64,000 bases of DNA from Nostoc sp. NMS2 (GTDB taxonomy: Bacteria > Cyanobacteriota > Cyanobacteriia > Cyanobacteriales > Nostocaceae), in contig NZ_JABXKH010000058.1 in the NCBI RefSeq assembly GCF_017115105.1, forward strand, positions 1-64,000. Reading direction: 5' to 3'. The notes under the pieces were generated by a model. The model did not search any database, was not told where the DNA came from, and worked only from the letters and a program-made list of their open reading frames with translations. Each line of letters opens with the position of its first letter. The first letter of the stretch is position 1. Positions 53,115 to 61,500 of the stretch are shown here, in pieces. The position numbers and the translations under genes are program-made.

Positions 53115-54317
53115 ATGCTTAACTCAATTAATGATGCCAAACAAGATAATAAACAATTGCATAGAGGGATTTTTGAAGAAGACCTGATTTATCAATGCTC
53201 CAATTTTAATGTAGGTGAGGGCGGAGGTGTTGAAACTTATTTAGCTTCTCTGTTTGAACATCGACCACCTGAAGTTAGCGATCGCGTGATAAAATCGCTC
53301 AAGAATGTTGACCAAGGTCAATTCAAGCTGCTGCACATCCACAGCCCAGATTTATTATTGCAGCTTACGGGCGAATGTCCTACTGTATTTAGTGTTCATA
53401 ATCACTCATTATACTGTCCTAGTGGCACAAAGTACTTAGCAGGGCAACGCACAATCTGCAATCGCAATTTTTCTTACTTAGGTTGTACTTGGGGTAAACT
53501 AGCAGATAAATGTGGTAGCCGTAGACCATTAAGAACTCTTAAAGAACTTCAAATTACTCATCAGTTATTAGATACCTTAAAAAAAGTAAAAATTACTTTT
53601 GTTGCTAATAGCGAATACGTGCGTCAAGAGTTGATTAAAAACGGTGTACCCCCTGAGCAAACTGTAACGCTACACTGTGGTATCTCTATACCAAAAATAA
53701 CAACTGCACCCTTAAGTTTAGAAGTCCACCAAAATCATAGAATTTTGTTTGTTGGTCGCATTGTTTCTGATAAAGGTTTGGAATGGCTGCTCAAAAGCTT
53801 AATACATACAAACCCGCAAATTCAGCTTGATATTGCAGGTGAAGGCTGGGAACGACCACGGTTAGAAAAGTTAGCAAATACCCTTGGATTAAGTAAGCGG
53901 ATCTCTTGGCATGGTTGGTGCGATGCTGACAAGATAAATCAACTTTATCAACAGTGTTTTGCAGTCATCTTCCCTAGTATCTGGCCTGAACCTGCCGGTC
54001 TTGTAACTCTGGAAGCATACTCTAATTATCGACCTGTAATTGGTAGTGCAGTCGGAGGGATTCCAGAACATTTACGAGATGGAGAAACAGGTATTTTGGT
54101 TCCAGGTAATAATATCAAAAAGCTGGTTGATGCTATTAATTATTTGTATGGAGATCACCAAAAAAGCCGACAAATGGGCGAACAAGGCCATGCTTTATTG
54201 ATGAAGGAATTTACAATGGCTGCTCATGTAAATAATCTGCGAACAATTTATGCAAAAACAATAGCTGAATTTCCTTCGAGAACCAAAAAATTATATAGCA
54301 TTCCTCAAGTGAAATAA
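53115..54317 (+). CDS. Family 4 glycosyltransferase
   Basis: A 400-residue GT-B protein. NFNVGEGGGVETYLASLFE, FSVHNHSLYCPSGTKYLAGQ and a Cys-rich insert (CNRNFSYLGCTWGKLADKCG, about 115-135) are in the N-terminal half. ILFVGRIVSDKGLEWLLKSL, LDIAGEGWERPRLEK and SIWPEPAGLVTLEAYSNYRP with E-x7-E are in the C-terminal half. The Cys insert occurs in some glycosyltransferases of capsule clusters. Several start codons are nearby; ATG 53115 keeps the longest plausible frame. Confidence 0.9.
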   Translation: MLNSINDAKQDNKQLHRGIFEEDLIYQCSNFNVGEGGGVETYLASLFEHRPPEVSDRVIKSLKNVDQGQFKLLHIHSPDLLLQLTGECPTVFSVHNHSLYCPSGTKYLAGQRTICNRNFSYLGCTWGKLADKCGSRRPLRTLKELQITHQLLDTLKKVKITFVANSEYVRQELIKNGVPPEQTVTLHCGISIPKITTAPLSLEVHQNHRILFVGRIVSDKGLEWLLKSLIHTNPQIQLDIAGEGWERPRLEKLANTLGLSKRISWHGWCDADKINQLYQQCFAVIFPSIWPEPAGLVTLEAYSNYRPVIGSAVGGIPEHLRDGETGILVPGNNIKKLVDAINYLYGDHQKSRQMGEQGHALLMKEFTMAAHVNNLRTIYAKTIAEFPSRTKKLYSIPQVK

Positions 54318-54542
54318 GCTTAAGTCGGTTGGCGCAATTAAAGCTAACTGGTAAGGGCTGTCCTTTGTCCTCCCTTCGGCTCCGCTCAGTGCAAGTTGTC
54401 ATTGGTCATTAGTAAAGACTTTAAGCCTGTTTACGTTTCGTAACATAATTTGCTTTATTTCTACTAACTTACTTAGTTTGGTTAAAACCTCAAATAAACC
54501 TCATCTATGTTGAAACCTAGAGTTTTTTAAAAGATATATTTA

Positions 54543-54625
54543 TGTAGGTTGGGTGGAGTGAAACGCAACCCAACATTATCACCAAATTTTATGTTGGGTT
54601 ACGCTATCGCTGCACCCAACCTACA
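54543..54625. repeat. Inverted repeat, tgtaggttgggt type
   Basis: tgtaggttgggtggagtgaa then cgcaacccaacat faces atgttgggttacgc then gcacccaacctaca. A half of it also occurs at 18833. Common cyanobacterial palindrome; the rest of the 376-bp gap (54318-54693) shows a cttcggctccgctcag repeat and nothing else. Confidence 0.75.
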
Positions 54626-54693
54626 AAACTACGGTTCTCAAGGTAGATGAAGTTTAGTGCATCTTTTATCTATGAAATATAAAGGAAAAAAAT

Positions 54694-55686
54694 ATGTCAT
54701 TATCTCAAGAATGCCAACAGCCTTTAGTCAGCGTTATTATCCCCACCTATAACCGACCAGATTATCTCAAGCAAGCGATCGGTAGTGCTATTAAACAGAC
54801 TTATCAAAATATCGAAATTATTGTTTCAGATAATTGTAGTGAAGAAAATACCCAAGCTATTGTTGCATCTTTTGGTGATTCACGCATTCGATTTTGGCGA
54901 CATCAGCAAAATGTCGGTATGCTTGCTAATCAGCAACACGGCTTCAAGATGGCGCGAGGTAAATATGTTGCTAGTCTTCATGATGATGATATGTGGAATG
55001 AAGACTTTTTAGCAAAGCTTGTACCACCACTAGAAGAAAATCCTGACTTAATTATTGCTTTCTGCGACCAATATATTATAGATGCAAATGGCATTATTAA
55101 TGATATTGGAACTGAAGAGAATACACGCGGTTATAAGCGAGATAAATTAGCAAAAGGAATTCATCAACCTTTCTACAAAATTGGATTGGTAGATAAGAGT
55201 ATACCTACTGCTGCATCTTGTTTGATTCGCAATAATCTTGTGGATTGGGATAGTATTCCTCCAGAAGTTGGCGGGATGTGGGATTTATATTTAACTTACC
55301 TTTGTTGTATATCGGGTTATGGCGCTTACTACTATCCAGAAAGATTGACGCGATATCGTGCCCACGAGCAAACTGATACTATGCTCAGTGGTAGTCGAGA
55401 TGTGCAGGCAAAAATCCGCAAGGCTAAAAGCGAAATGTTCTGTTATCAAGTATTCATGGAAGACGCTCGTTTACAGCAATTTAGGACGTATTTTCAACAG
55501 AAATGGTTAGAAGCTAATACAACTTTTGGAATTGGTTTGCTACGAAGTGAACAGATAGCGGTAGCACGTCCTTATTTTTGGCAAGCATTGAGAAAGCAAA
55601 AGTTTAATACCCGAACTCTAGTCGCACTCGCTCTTAGTTTTACTCCAAAAATTTTGGCAAATAAGTTAATAGGATTTTCTAAATAA
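54694..55686 (+). CDS. Family 2 glycosyltransferase
   Basis: A 330-residue GT-A enzyme: PLVSVIIPTYNRPDYLKQAI, IVSDNCSEENTQ and SLHDDDMWNEDFLAKL (metal-binding DDD) in the first 110 residues, then an acceptor-binding domain. A hydrophobic stretch near the C-terminus (TRTLVALALSFTPKILAN) may associate with the membrane. aaagga ribosome site. Confidence 0.92.
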   Translation: MSLSQECQQPLVSVIIPTYNRPDYLKQAIGSAIKQTYQNIEIIVSDNCSEENTQAIVASFGDSRIRFWRHQQNVGMLANQQHGFKMARGKYVASLHDDDMWNEDFLAKLVPPLEENPDLIIAFCDQYIIDANGIINDIGTEENTRGYKRDKLAKGIHQPFYKIGLVDKSIPTAASCLIRNNLVDWDSIPPEVGGMWDLYLTYLCCISGYGAYYYPERLTRYRAHEQTDTMLSGSRDVQAKIRKAKSEMFCYQVFMEDARLQQFRTYFQQKWLEANTTFGIGLLRSEQIAVARPYFWQALRKQKFNTRTLVALALSFTPKILANKLIGFSK

Positions 55687-55756
55687 TAGAGCAATCGTAT
55701 AAGTTGTTTTTTTCTAGAACCGCAGAGACACAGAGGACGCAGAGAGAATAAAAAAC

Positions 55757-55822
55757 ATCCCAAATTTTATTTTGGGATGGGTGTCCGCACTACGTGCCGC
55801 TACGCTAACACCCGTTCCATAT
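55757..55822. repeat. Interspersed repeat with hairpin (catcccaaa...tttgggatg)
   Basis: The hairpin catcccaaattttattttgggatg-like arms lie at 55757-55781, followed by gggtgtccgcactacgtgcc and gctacgctaacaccc (an outer inverted pair). A related outer sequence (ggggtgttagcgtagcgg) is at about 63565. It resembles the termini of the gggagcatccc elements only partly and has no target duplication. Confidence 0.6.
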
Positions 55823-55936
55823 TCAGGGCGGGCAGGATGTCCACCCCACAAGATGGATAATTTATTTCTTGAAGTTCTTTATGTGTGAGCAAACAAAATA
55901 TTTATGCAATACGTTTATCTTTAAGGAAGATAGTGA

Positions 55937-57139
55937 ATGAAACTTTGTATTGTTACTCATAAAATTAAGAAAGGTGATGGACAGGGACGAGTAAACTATG
56001 AGGTTGCTAATGAAGCAATTCGTCGTGGTCATCAACTGACATTAATAGCTAGTGAAGTTGCACCAGAACTAGAAAATAATAGTCAAGTTAATTGGATTCC
56101 AATTCCAGTCAAAGACTATCCGACAGAATTTGTGCGGAATTTCATATTTGCTCAAAAAAGTGCAGATTGGTTGCAAAAACATCGCTCTGAGATTGATTTA
56201 GTTAAAGTCAATGGCGCAATTAATCTGGCTGCGGCTGATGTGAATGCTGTACATTTTGTCCACAGTTCATGGTTGCGATCGCCTGTTCATATTTCCCGCA
56301 ATCGTCGAGATTTGTATGGTTTTTACCAATGGCTATTTACGGCTTTTAATGCGCGTTGGGAAAAACAGGCTTTCCAAAAGGCGCAGGTTGTCGTAGCAGT
56401 ATCCGAAAAGGTAGCTCATGAATTAGTCAACATTGGTGTACCTCGTTCTCGCATTCGCGTAATCGTCAATGGCGTTGACTTAGAAGAGTTTGCCCCTGGT
56501 GAAAGCGATCGCCAAAAGTTGGGTTTACCGGAGAATGTAACCCTAGCATTGTTCGCCGGAGACATCCGCACACCCAGAAAGAACTTAGATACAGTACTGC
56601 ACGCCTTGGTGAAAGTTCCCGATTTACATTTGGTGGTAGTGGGACACACCCAAAATAGCCCTTTTCCGCAGCTAGCAGCATCGTTAGGGTTAAATGAACG
56701 GGTGCATTTTGTGGGATTTCGCCGTGATATCCCCCAAATTATGCAAGGAGTAGATTTATTTGTTTTTCCTTCCCGATACGAAGCTTGCAGCCTCGTATTG
56801 TTAGAAGCACTTTCTTCAGCACTGCCAGTAATTACTGCCACAGCCACCGGGGGCGGAGAGTTGGTGACACCAGAATGTGGCATCGTCTTATCCGACTCAG
56901 ATGATGTTGATGCTTTGACTGTGGCGTTGATGACTTTGGTGAGCAGTCCCGCTCTCATACAGCAAATGGGCAAAGCTGCTCGTTCTGTGGCAGAACAACA
57001 TAGCTGGAGTACTATGGCACAAACTTATGTGGATCTATTCGAGGAGTTAAGCAAGAATGCGGAACACCGTTCTGATACCAACTTATCGCCGTCCACAAGA
57101 CCTATCACGCTGCCTTTTGGCGCTACAGGAGCAAATTAA
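55937..57139 (+). CDS. Family 4 glycosyltransferase
   Basis: A 400-residue GT-B enzyme: KLCIVTHKIKKGDGQGRVNY, FVHSSWLRSPVHISRNRRDL, VVAVSEKVAHELVNIGVPRS, ALFAGDIRTPRKNLDTVLHA and PSRYEACSLVLLEALSSALP (E-x7-E). The normal domain ends near residue 375 (TYVDLFEELSK). The last 27 residues read through the first 83 bp of the next gene in another frame, which is unusual; the original stop may have been lost. aagga ribosome site. Confidence 0.9.
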   Translation: MKLCIVTHKIKKGDGQGRVNYEVANEAIRRGHQLTLIASEVAPELENNSQVNWIPIPVKDYPTEFVRNFIFAQKSADWLQKHRSEIDLVKVNGAINLAAADVNAVHFVHSSWLRSPVHISRNRRDLYGFYQWLFTAFNARWEKQAFQKAQVVVAVSEKVAHELVNIGVPRSRIRVIVNGVDLEEFAPGESDRQKLGLPENVTLALFAGDIRTPRKNLDTVLHALVKVPDLHLVVVGHTQNSPFPQLAASLGLNERVHFVGFRRDIPQIMQGVDLFVFPSRYEACSLVLLEALSSALPVITATATGGGELVTPECGIVLSDSDDVDALTVALMTLVSSPALIQQMGKAARSVAEQHSWSTMAQTYVDLFEELSKNAEHRSDTNLSPSTRPITLPFGATGAN

Positions 57140-57986
57140 ACCCGTCGGTCAGGTGATAGTGGTTGTCCGCGATACGGATGCAGAAACTTGGCAATTTTTG
57201 GCGCAATTAAACGCGCCCAATCTGCCACTGCATACTGTGAAAGTGACACAACCGGGGGTAGTAGCAGCCCTCAATGCCGGACTAGCAGCAGTGGAGGGCG
57301 ATATTGTCTCCATCACTGATGATGATGCCGCACCTCACCCAGATTGGTTAGAGCGCATCGCCGCTTACTTTACCTCAGATAGTCGTCTCGGCGGTTTGGG
57401 AGGGCGTGATTGGATACACCACGGCAGCAAATTAGAAGACGAATCCCGTCCAGTAGTGGGACAGTTGCAGTGGTTTGGGCGAGTGATTGGCAACCATCAC
57501 CTGGGAGTGGGAGAACCCCGCGAAGTCGATATTCTCAAAGGCGTAAACATGAGTTTTCGTAAAGAGGCAATCGGGCAACTGCGCTTTGACGAACGGATGC
57601 GCGGTACTGGAGCGCAGGTACATTTTGAAATGGCATTTACTCTGGCATTAAAACGGGCTGGTTGGAAGATAATTTACGATCCTAATGTTGCCGTAGATCA
57701 CTATCCAGCACAACGTTTTGATGAAGATCAGCGAAACAATTTTAACGAAATTGCCTTTATTAATTTAGTCCATAATGAAACCTTAGTTTTACTAGAGCAT
57801 CTGCCATTTATCCGCCGAATTGTATTTTTATTCTGGGCAGTATTTGTTGGTACATGCGATAGTTTGGGTTTCGTACAATGGCTAAGATTTTTACCTAGCC
57901 AAGGGGAATTGGCGGGTAAAAAGTTGCTGGCATCTTGGCGTGGGCGTTGGCAAGGATATAAAGAGTTCGTAATTCGTAATTCGTAA
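57057..57986 (+). CDS. Family 2 glycosyltransferase
   Basis: A 309-residue GT-A enzyme: MRNTVLIPTYRRPQDLSRCL, IVVVRDTDAETWQFLAQL, GDIVSITDDDAAPHPDWLER (metal-binding DDD) and a C-terminal VFLFWAVFVGTCDSLGFVQW hydrophobic segment. The gene begins 83 bp inside the previous glycosyltransferase gene. The last residues VIRNS and the stop codon come from a heptamer array, as in the baseplate J gene. Confidence 0.92.
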   Translation: MRNTVLIPTYRRPQDLSRCLLALQEQIKPVGQVIVVVRDTDAETWQFLAQLNAPNLPLHTVKVTQPGVVAALNAGLAAVEGDIVSITDDDAAPHPDWLERIAAYFTSDSRLGGLGGRDWIHHGSKLEDESRPVVGQLQWFGRVIGNHHLGVGEPREVDILKGVNMSFRKEAIGQLRFDERMRGTGAQVHFEMAFTLALKRAGWKIIYDPNVAVDHYPAQRFDEDQRNNFNEIAFINLVHNETLVLLEHLPFIRRIVFLFWAVFVGTCDSLGFVQWLRFLPSQGELAGKKLLASWRGRWQGYKEFVIRNS

Positions 57987-58010
57987 TTCGTAATTCGTAA
58001 TTCGTAATTG
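57966..58010. repeat. Heptamer array supplying a stop codon
   Basis: Six or more cgtaatt units begin inside the glycosyltransferase frame and give its final residues and stop (57986). Confidence 0.9.
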
Positions 58011-58063
58011 CAGATAGGTTATTTTATTTTGAATTCTTTTTAAGCCTTGAGATTTATTTATTA

Positions 58064-58160
58064 GGACTTACGCAAATCTACACTTTTTAGGGGCAATTCA
58101 TGAATTGCCCCTACCTGAAAATCAGGGTTTTACCTATTGTTTATGTAAGTTCCGCTTATC
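58064..58160. repeat. ggacttacgca-type inverted-repeat element with perfect palindrome
   Basis: ggacttacgcaaa (about 58064) faces tttatgtaagttcc (about 58138-58152), and the centre holds an exact 24-bp palindrome at 58089-58112 built from aggggcaattca and its complement. It is a miniature-element-like repeat common in cyanobacteria. Confidence 0.7.
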
Positions 58161-58191
58161 TGAAAATCTAAAATCCAAAATTTAAAATTGA

Positions 58192-59637
58192 ATGAATTCT
58201 AGACAGATACTTTTCAATAGTTTTTCACAAGAAAACTATTCTCCCGAAGAGCGATCGCAGCAGGGGTGGATGGCGATCGCAGGCTTTATACTACTAACTG
58301 TAGTTTGCTATTTTGCTGGTGCTACTGCTGCACTGCGCCTAATTTACCCGGTGACGGCTTTAGCAGTAGCCGTGTTTTTATACTTGCGGCATCCCATTCT
58401 CTACATCAGCTTTACCTGGTGGATATGGTTTCTCACACCCTTAGCTACCCGCTTAGTTGACTATCGGGTGGGTTGGGATGCTACCCGTCAGATGCTCATA
58501 GCACCATATTTGGTAGTTTTTGTAACTATAGCAACATTCTTGCGCCACTTTCCCCGCGCCTCTCGTCAAGGGGGTTTGCCGTTTGTTATGGCTTTTATCG
58601 GAGTCTTTTATGGCTTTCTCATCGGTCTGATTTATAACCCACCTATCCCCGTAGCGCGAGGACTGATGGATTGGCTCAGTCCGATCATTTTCGCTTTTCA
58701 CTTATTTATAAATTGGCGAGATTATCCCAGCTATCGCCAGAATATTCAGCGAACATTTCTCTGGTGCGTGTTGATTTTAGGAACTTATGGCATATATCAA
58801 TTTGTAGTAGCTCCTGAGTGGGATAAGTATTGGCTCATCCAATCAAAACTATTCATGAGTTCTGGAAACCCTGTACCTTTCGGGATGCGTGTCTGGAGTA
58901 CATTGCACTCAGTCGGCCCCTTTGGTTCTGTCATGCAAGCCGGTTTACTGTTGTTATTTACCAGTTCGGGAAGTTTAATTTTTCCGGCTTCAGCTGTTGG
59001 TTACTTGTCCTTTCTACTGACACAAGCGCGGACTAATTGGGGAGGCTGGTTATTTGGAATAATTATGATTGTGGGTTCAGTCAAGACGCGAATTCAAATG
59101 CGCTTAATCATTATAATTGTGGTGATGGCAATTTGTGTTGTACCATTGACAACTATTCAGCCAATTGCTGGGGTTGTATCAGCCCGTTTAGAAACTTTTT
59201 CTAATCTTCAAGAAGATAACAGTTTTAAAGATAGATCGGGAAGTTATGACAAAAATCTTGGTCTAGCTCTTTCTAATGCTTTAGGTAACGGCTTAGGAAA
59301 TATCTGGAAAGTCAACGAAAAAACTGGTCAAATCGAAGTAGTGGTAATTGATAGTGGCATTTTAGATATGTTTTTCACCCTTGGTTGGTTTGGAGCCATA
59401 TTTTATATGGGTGGATTAATATTGTTAATTATTAGTGTTAGCAGTTATGGTGAAGGACGTTTTGATAGTTTTATCAGTGCTGCTCGTGCGATTGGTATCA
59501 GTTCTGCTACACAGCTAATTATTGGTAGTGGGATGTTAAGTGTGGCAGGGATGATTCTTTGGGGATTTTTAGCTATGGCTATGGCAGGACATAAATACTA
59601 TAGCAATTCCAAGATTCCCGACTTTTTAGAGAAGTAG
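58192..59637 (+). CDS. Wzy-like polysaccharide polymerase / O-antigen ligase family membrane protein
   Basis: A 481-residue multi-pass membrane protein with about ten hydrophobic segments (GWMAIAGFILLTVVCYFAGA, PFVMAFIGVFYGFLIGLIY, MQAGLLLLFTSSGSLIFPAS, MRLIIIIVVMAICVVPLTTI, TLGWFGAIFYMGGLILLIIS). It has a large loop with EDNSFKDRSGSYDKNLGLAL, a pattern seen in O-antigen ligase/polymerase proteins, then NGLGNIW and IDSGILDMFFTLGWFG. It should polymerise or ligate repeat units outside the membrane. The last codons (IPDFLEK and stop) lie in a degenerate copy of the gatccccgacttctt hairpin. Confidence 0.87.
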   Translation: MNSRQILFNSFSQENYSPEERSQQGWMAIAGFILLTVVCYFAGATAALRLIYPVTALAVAVFLYLRHPILYISFTWWIWFLTPLATRLVDYRVGWDATRQMLIAPYLVVFVTIATFLRHFPRASRQGGLPFVMAFIGVFYGFLIGLIYNPPIPVARGLMDWLSPIIFAFHLFINWRDYPSYRQNIQRTFLWCVLILGTYGIYQFVVAPEWDKYWLIQSKLFMSSGNPVPFGMRVWSTLHSVGPFGSVMQAGLLLLFTSSGSLIFPASAVGYLSFLLTQARTNWGGWLFGIIMIVGSVKTRIQMRLIIIIVVMAICVVPLTTIQPIAGVVSARLETFSNLQEDNSFKDRSGSYDKNLGLALSNALGNGLGNIWKVNEKTGQIEVVVIDSGILDMFFTLGWFGAIFYMGGLILLIISVSSYGEGRFDSFISAARAIGISSATQLIIGSGMLSVAGMILWGFLAMAMAGHKYYSNSKIPDFLEK

Positions 59638-59681
59638 GGGATCTGATAAATCTTACAACTTAAATAGGACTGATATAAATT

Positions 59682-60812
59682 ATGAAAGCAATTATTGTAA
59701 TGCCACTAGCCGAGCAACGAGGCGGCGGTGAAATGATGCTTTGGGATTTAGTACAGCAAGGACGTAATGCTGGTGTTGAGTGGCTGGTGATATTTTTAGA
59801 ACCCGGCCCGATGGTAGAACAAGTAAAGTCCCTTGGCATTGATGCGCGAGTTGTAGAAAGTGGACGTTTACGCCAAATCCACCGTTTTATTGGCGCTGTT
59901 TTTCGGATAGCTGCGATCGCACGCCGCGAACGTGCAGATATAATTGTCAATTGGATGTGGATTACGCATATATCTGGAGGCTTGGCGGCGATGCTGGCTG
60001 GTTTGCCTGCTGTATGGTATCAACTAGAAGTACCTAGCGATAAAACTTGGTTAGTCCGACTCGCCACTTTAATCCCAGCCCAAGCAATTATCACCCTTTC
60101 TCAAGATGGTAAGCAAGCACAAGCAGAAATTTGGCCCCACAGGCCAACACCCTTAGTTTATCCTGGTGTCGCCCTAGACCGATTTGAGCCTAATGCTTTG
60201 CCAACTCCTGAAGAAGCACGCCGCAAACTCGGCTTACCCTTACACGGGCCGTTGATTGGAATCGTGGGACGATTGCAACGATGGAAGGGAATGCACGTAT
60301 TGGTGCAAGCAATGCCCAAAATTTTAGAGAAGTATCCTGATGCTCATTGTGTGGTAGTTGGCGGTAAGCACGATTTAGAACCCGACTATGAGGACTTTTT
60401 AAAAGCCGAAATTGCCAGCTTGGGCTTGAAAGAGCAAGTAATTATGGCTGGACTACAGCGTAATATCCCGGAGTGGGTGCAGGCGATGGATGTATTCGTT
60501 CATGCCTCGGATAAGGAACCGTTTGGAATTGTGATTATTGAGGCGATGGCGCTGGGTAAACCTGTGATTGCTGGTAATGCAGGCGGGCCAACGGAGATTA
60601 TTACCGATGGCATGAATGGACTATTAACACCTTACGGCGATGCGGATAAATTAGCGATCGCAATTCTCCTCTATCTTGACGAGCAAGAATTTGCCCAAAG
60701 TGCAGGAATAGCTGCCAGGCAACGCGCCTTGGATTTCTCAACACAGAATTATGCTCAAAACTTTATTAGTGTAATTCGTTCTGCAATACCAAGTGTTTCA
60801 TCTGCTGAATGA
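59682..60812 (+). CDS. Family 4 glycosyltransferase
   Basis: A 376-residue GT-B enzyme: MKAIIVMPLAEQRGGGEMML at the start, GIVGRLQRWKGMHVLVQAMP at about 193-212, CVVVGGKHDLEPDYE, and HASDKEPFGIVIIEAMALGK with E-x7-E and GNAGGPTEIITDGMNGLLTP. It is the last gene of the island, followed by a terminator hairpin at 60846. Confidence 0.93.
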   Translation: MKAIIVMPLAEQRGGGEMMLWDLVQQGRNAGVEWLVIFLEPGPMVEQVKSLGIDARVVESGRLRQIHRFIGAVFRIAAIARRERADIIVNWMWITHISGGLAAMLAGLPAVWYQLEVPSDKTWLVRLATLIPAQAIITLSQDGKQAQAEIWPHRPTPLVYPGVALDRFEPNALPTPEEARRKLGLPLHGPLIGIVGRLQRWKGMHVLVQAMPKILEKYPDAHCVVVGGKHDLEPDYEDFLKAEIASLGLKEQVIMAGLQRNIPEWVQAMDVFVHASDKEPFGIVIIEAMALGKPVIAGNAGGPTEIITDGMNGLLTPYGDADKLAIAILLYLDEQEFAQSAGIAARQRALDFSTQNYAQNFISVIRSAIPSVSSAE

Positions 60813-60845
60813 AGTAGTAAACTTTTTGCAAAAGTCAATTTTATG

Positions 60846-60877
60846 AAAAACTCCATCCCCTTGTGGGTGGAGTTTTT
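60846..60877 (+). terminator. Rho-independent terminator
   Basis: aaaaactccatcc, loop ccttgt, gggtggagttttt: a 13-bp stem with one G-T pair and a U-tract on the 3' side, 34 bp after the last HEP-island gene. Confidence 0.88.
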
Positions 60878-60927
60878 GAGCATGGGGAGTGGGGAGTGTA
60901 GGATGAGGGGGATGAGGAGGAATTATT

Positions 60928-61223
60928 GGGAGCATCCCGTTTTGGCGGATTGCCCTCAGACTAGCAGTCTGGGGCTATACAAACTAAACCCGCCTTTCCT
61001 TCTGTACGAGAGGCTGCGCCAACGGAACGCTACGCGAACGCGGGTTCAGAGAGTCCGCGTTCGCTCTTAGCGTTCTCGAAGAGTAGGCGGACTTCGTTTG
61101 TGTAGCCGCGTAAAGCCAACTCTTAGAGACGCTGCGCGAACGGCATAGCTTCGCTTAGCGCGTCAGCGTGCCGGAGGCTCTATTCCAATCGCCCGGTGTT
61201 TCTTGCCATTTGTGGATGCTCCC
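60928..61223. mobile_element. Miniature inverted-repeat element, copy 3
   Basis: 296 bp from gggagcatccc to ggatgctccc, flanked by an exact 8-bp duplication gaattatt (60920-60927 and 61224-61231). The interior includes other interspersed repeats (an aagtccgcc-type block and an inverted agagcctccggcacgct block at 61129-61185), so this copy is longer than the others. It lies downstream of the HEP island. Confidence 0.88.
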
Positions 61224-61500
61224 GAATTATTGAATAAATCTCTCCCTTGTCTCCCCCCTCTTCCTTGTCTCCCTTGTCTCTTTTCCATGCACAATGCCCA
61301 ATGCCCCAAGCGGCGGGGCGAGATATAAAGTGATTTAAATGTTAATAGCTTGACAACAAGTGATTATATGAAATAATTATCATCTATCTTAATAGAGATA
61401 CCTTGATATCTCTCAATAGGTTTTCACATTGAAGAAGAATTCAGAAGTCAAAATTCTGTTTTGATAAAACTGTTAAATTATTTAAGTTTTACGATCGCGC
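61224..61500. other. Intergenic region upstream of the channel gene
   Basis: 277 bp containing a ctcccttgtctccc tandem stretch, a ccatgcacaatgcccaatgc block and an AT-rich part that should hold the channel promoter. No gene. Confidence 0.55.

Noticed and set aside
55757-55822. Fifth copy of the gggagcatccc element family
   Set aside because: It contains catcccaaa/tttgggatg arms but lacks the gggag ends and any 8-bp flanking duplication.
56416-56973. 185-residue minus-strand frame
   Set aside because: Fully covered by a well-supported glycosyltransferase on the plus strand; shadow frame.
60843-61070. 75-residue frame after the last HEP-island gene
   Set aside because: It spans the terminator hairpin and part of the copy-3 miniature element; no protein-like content.
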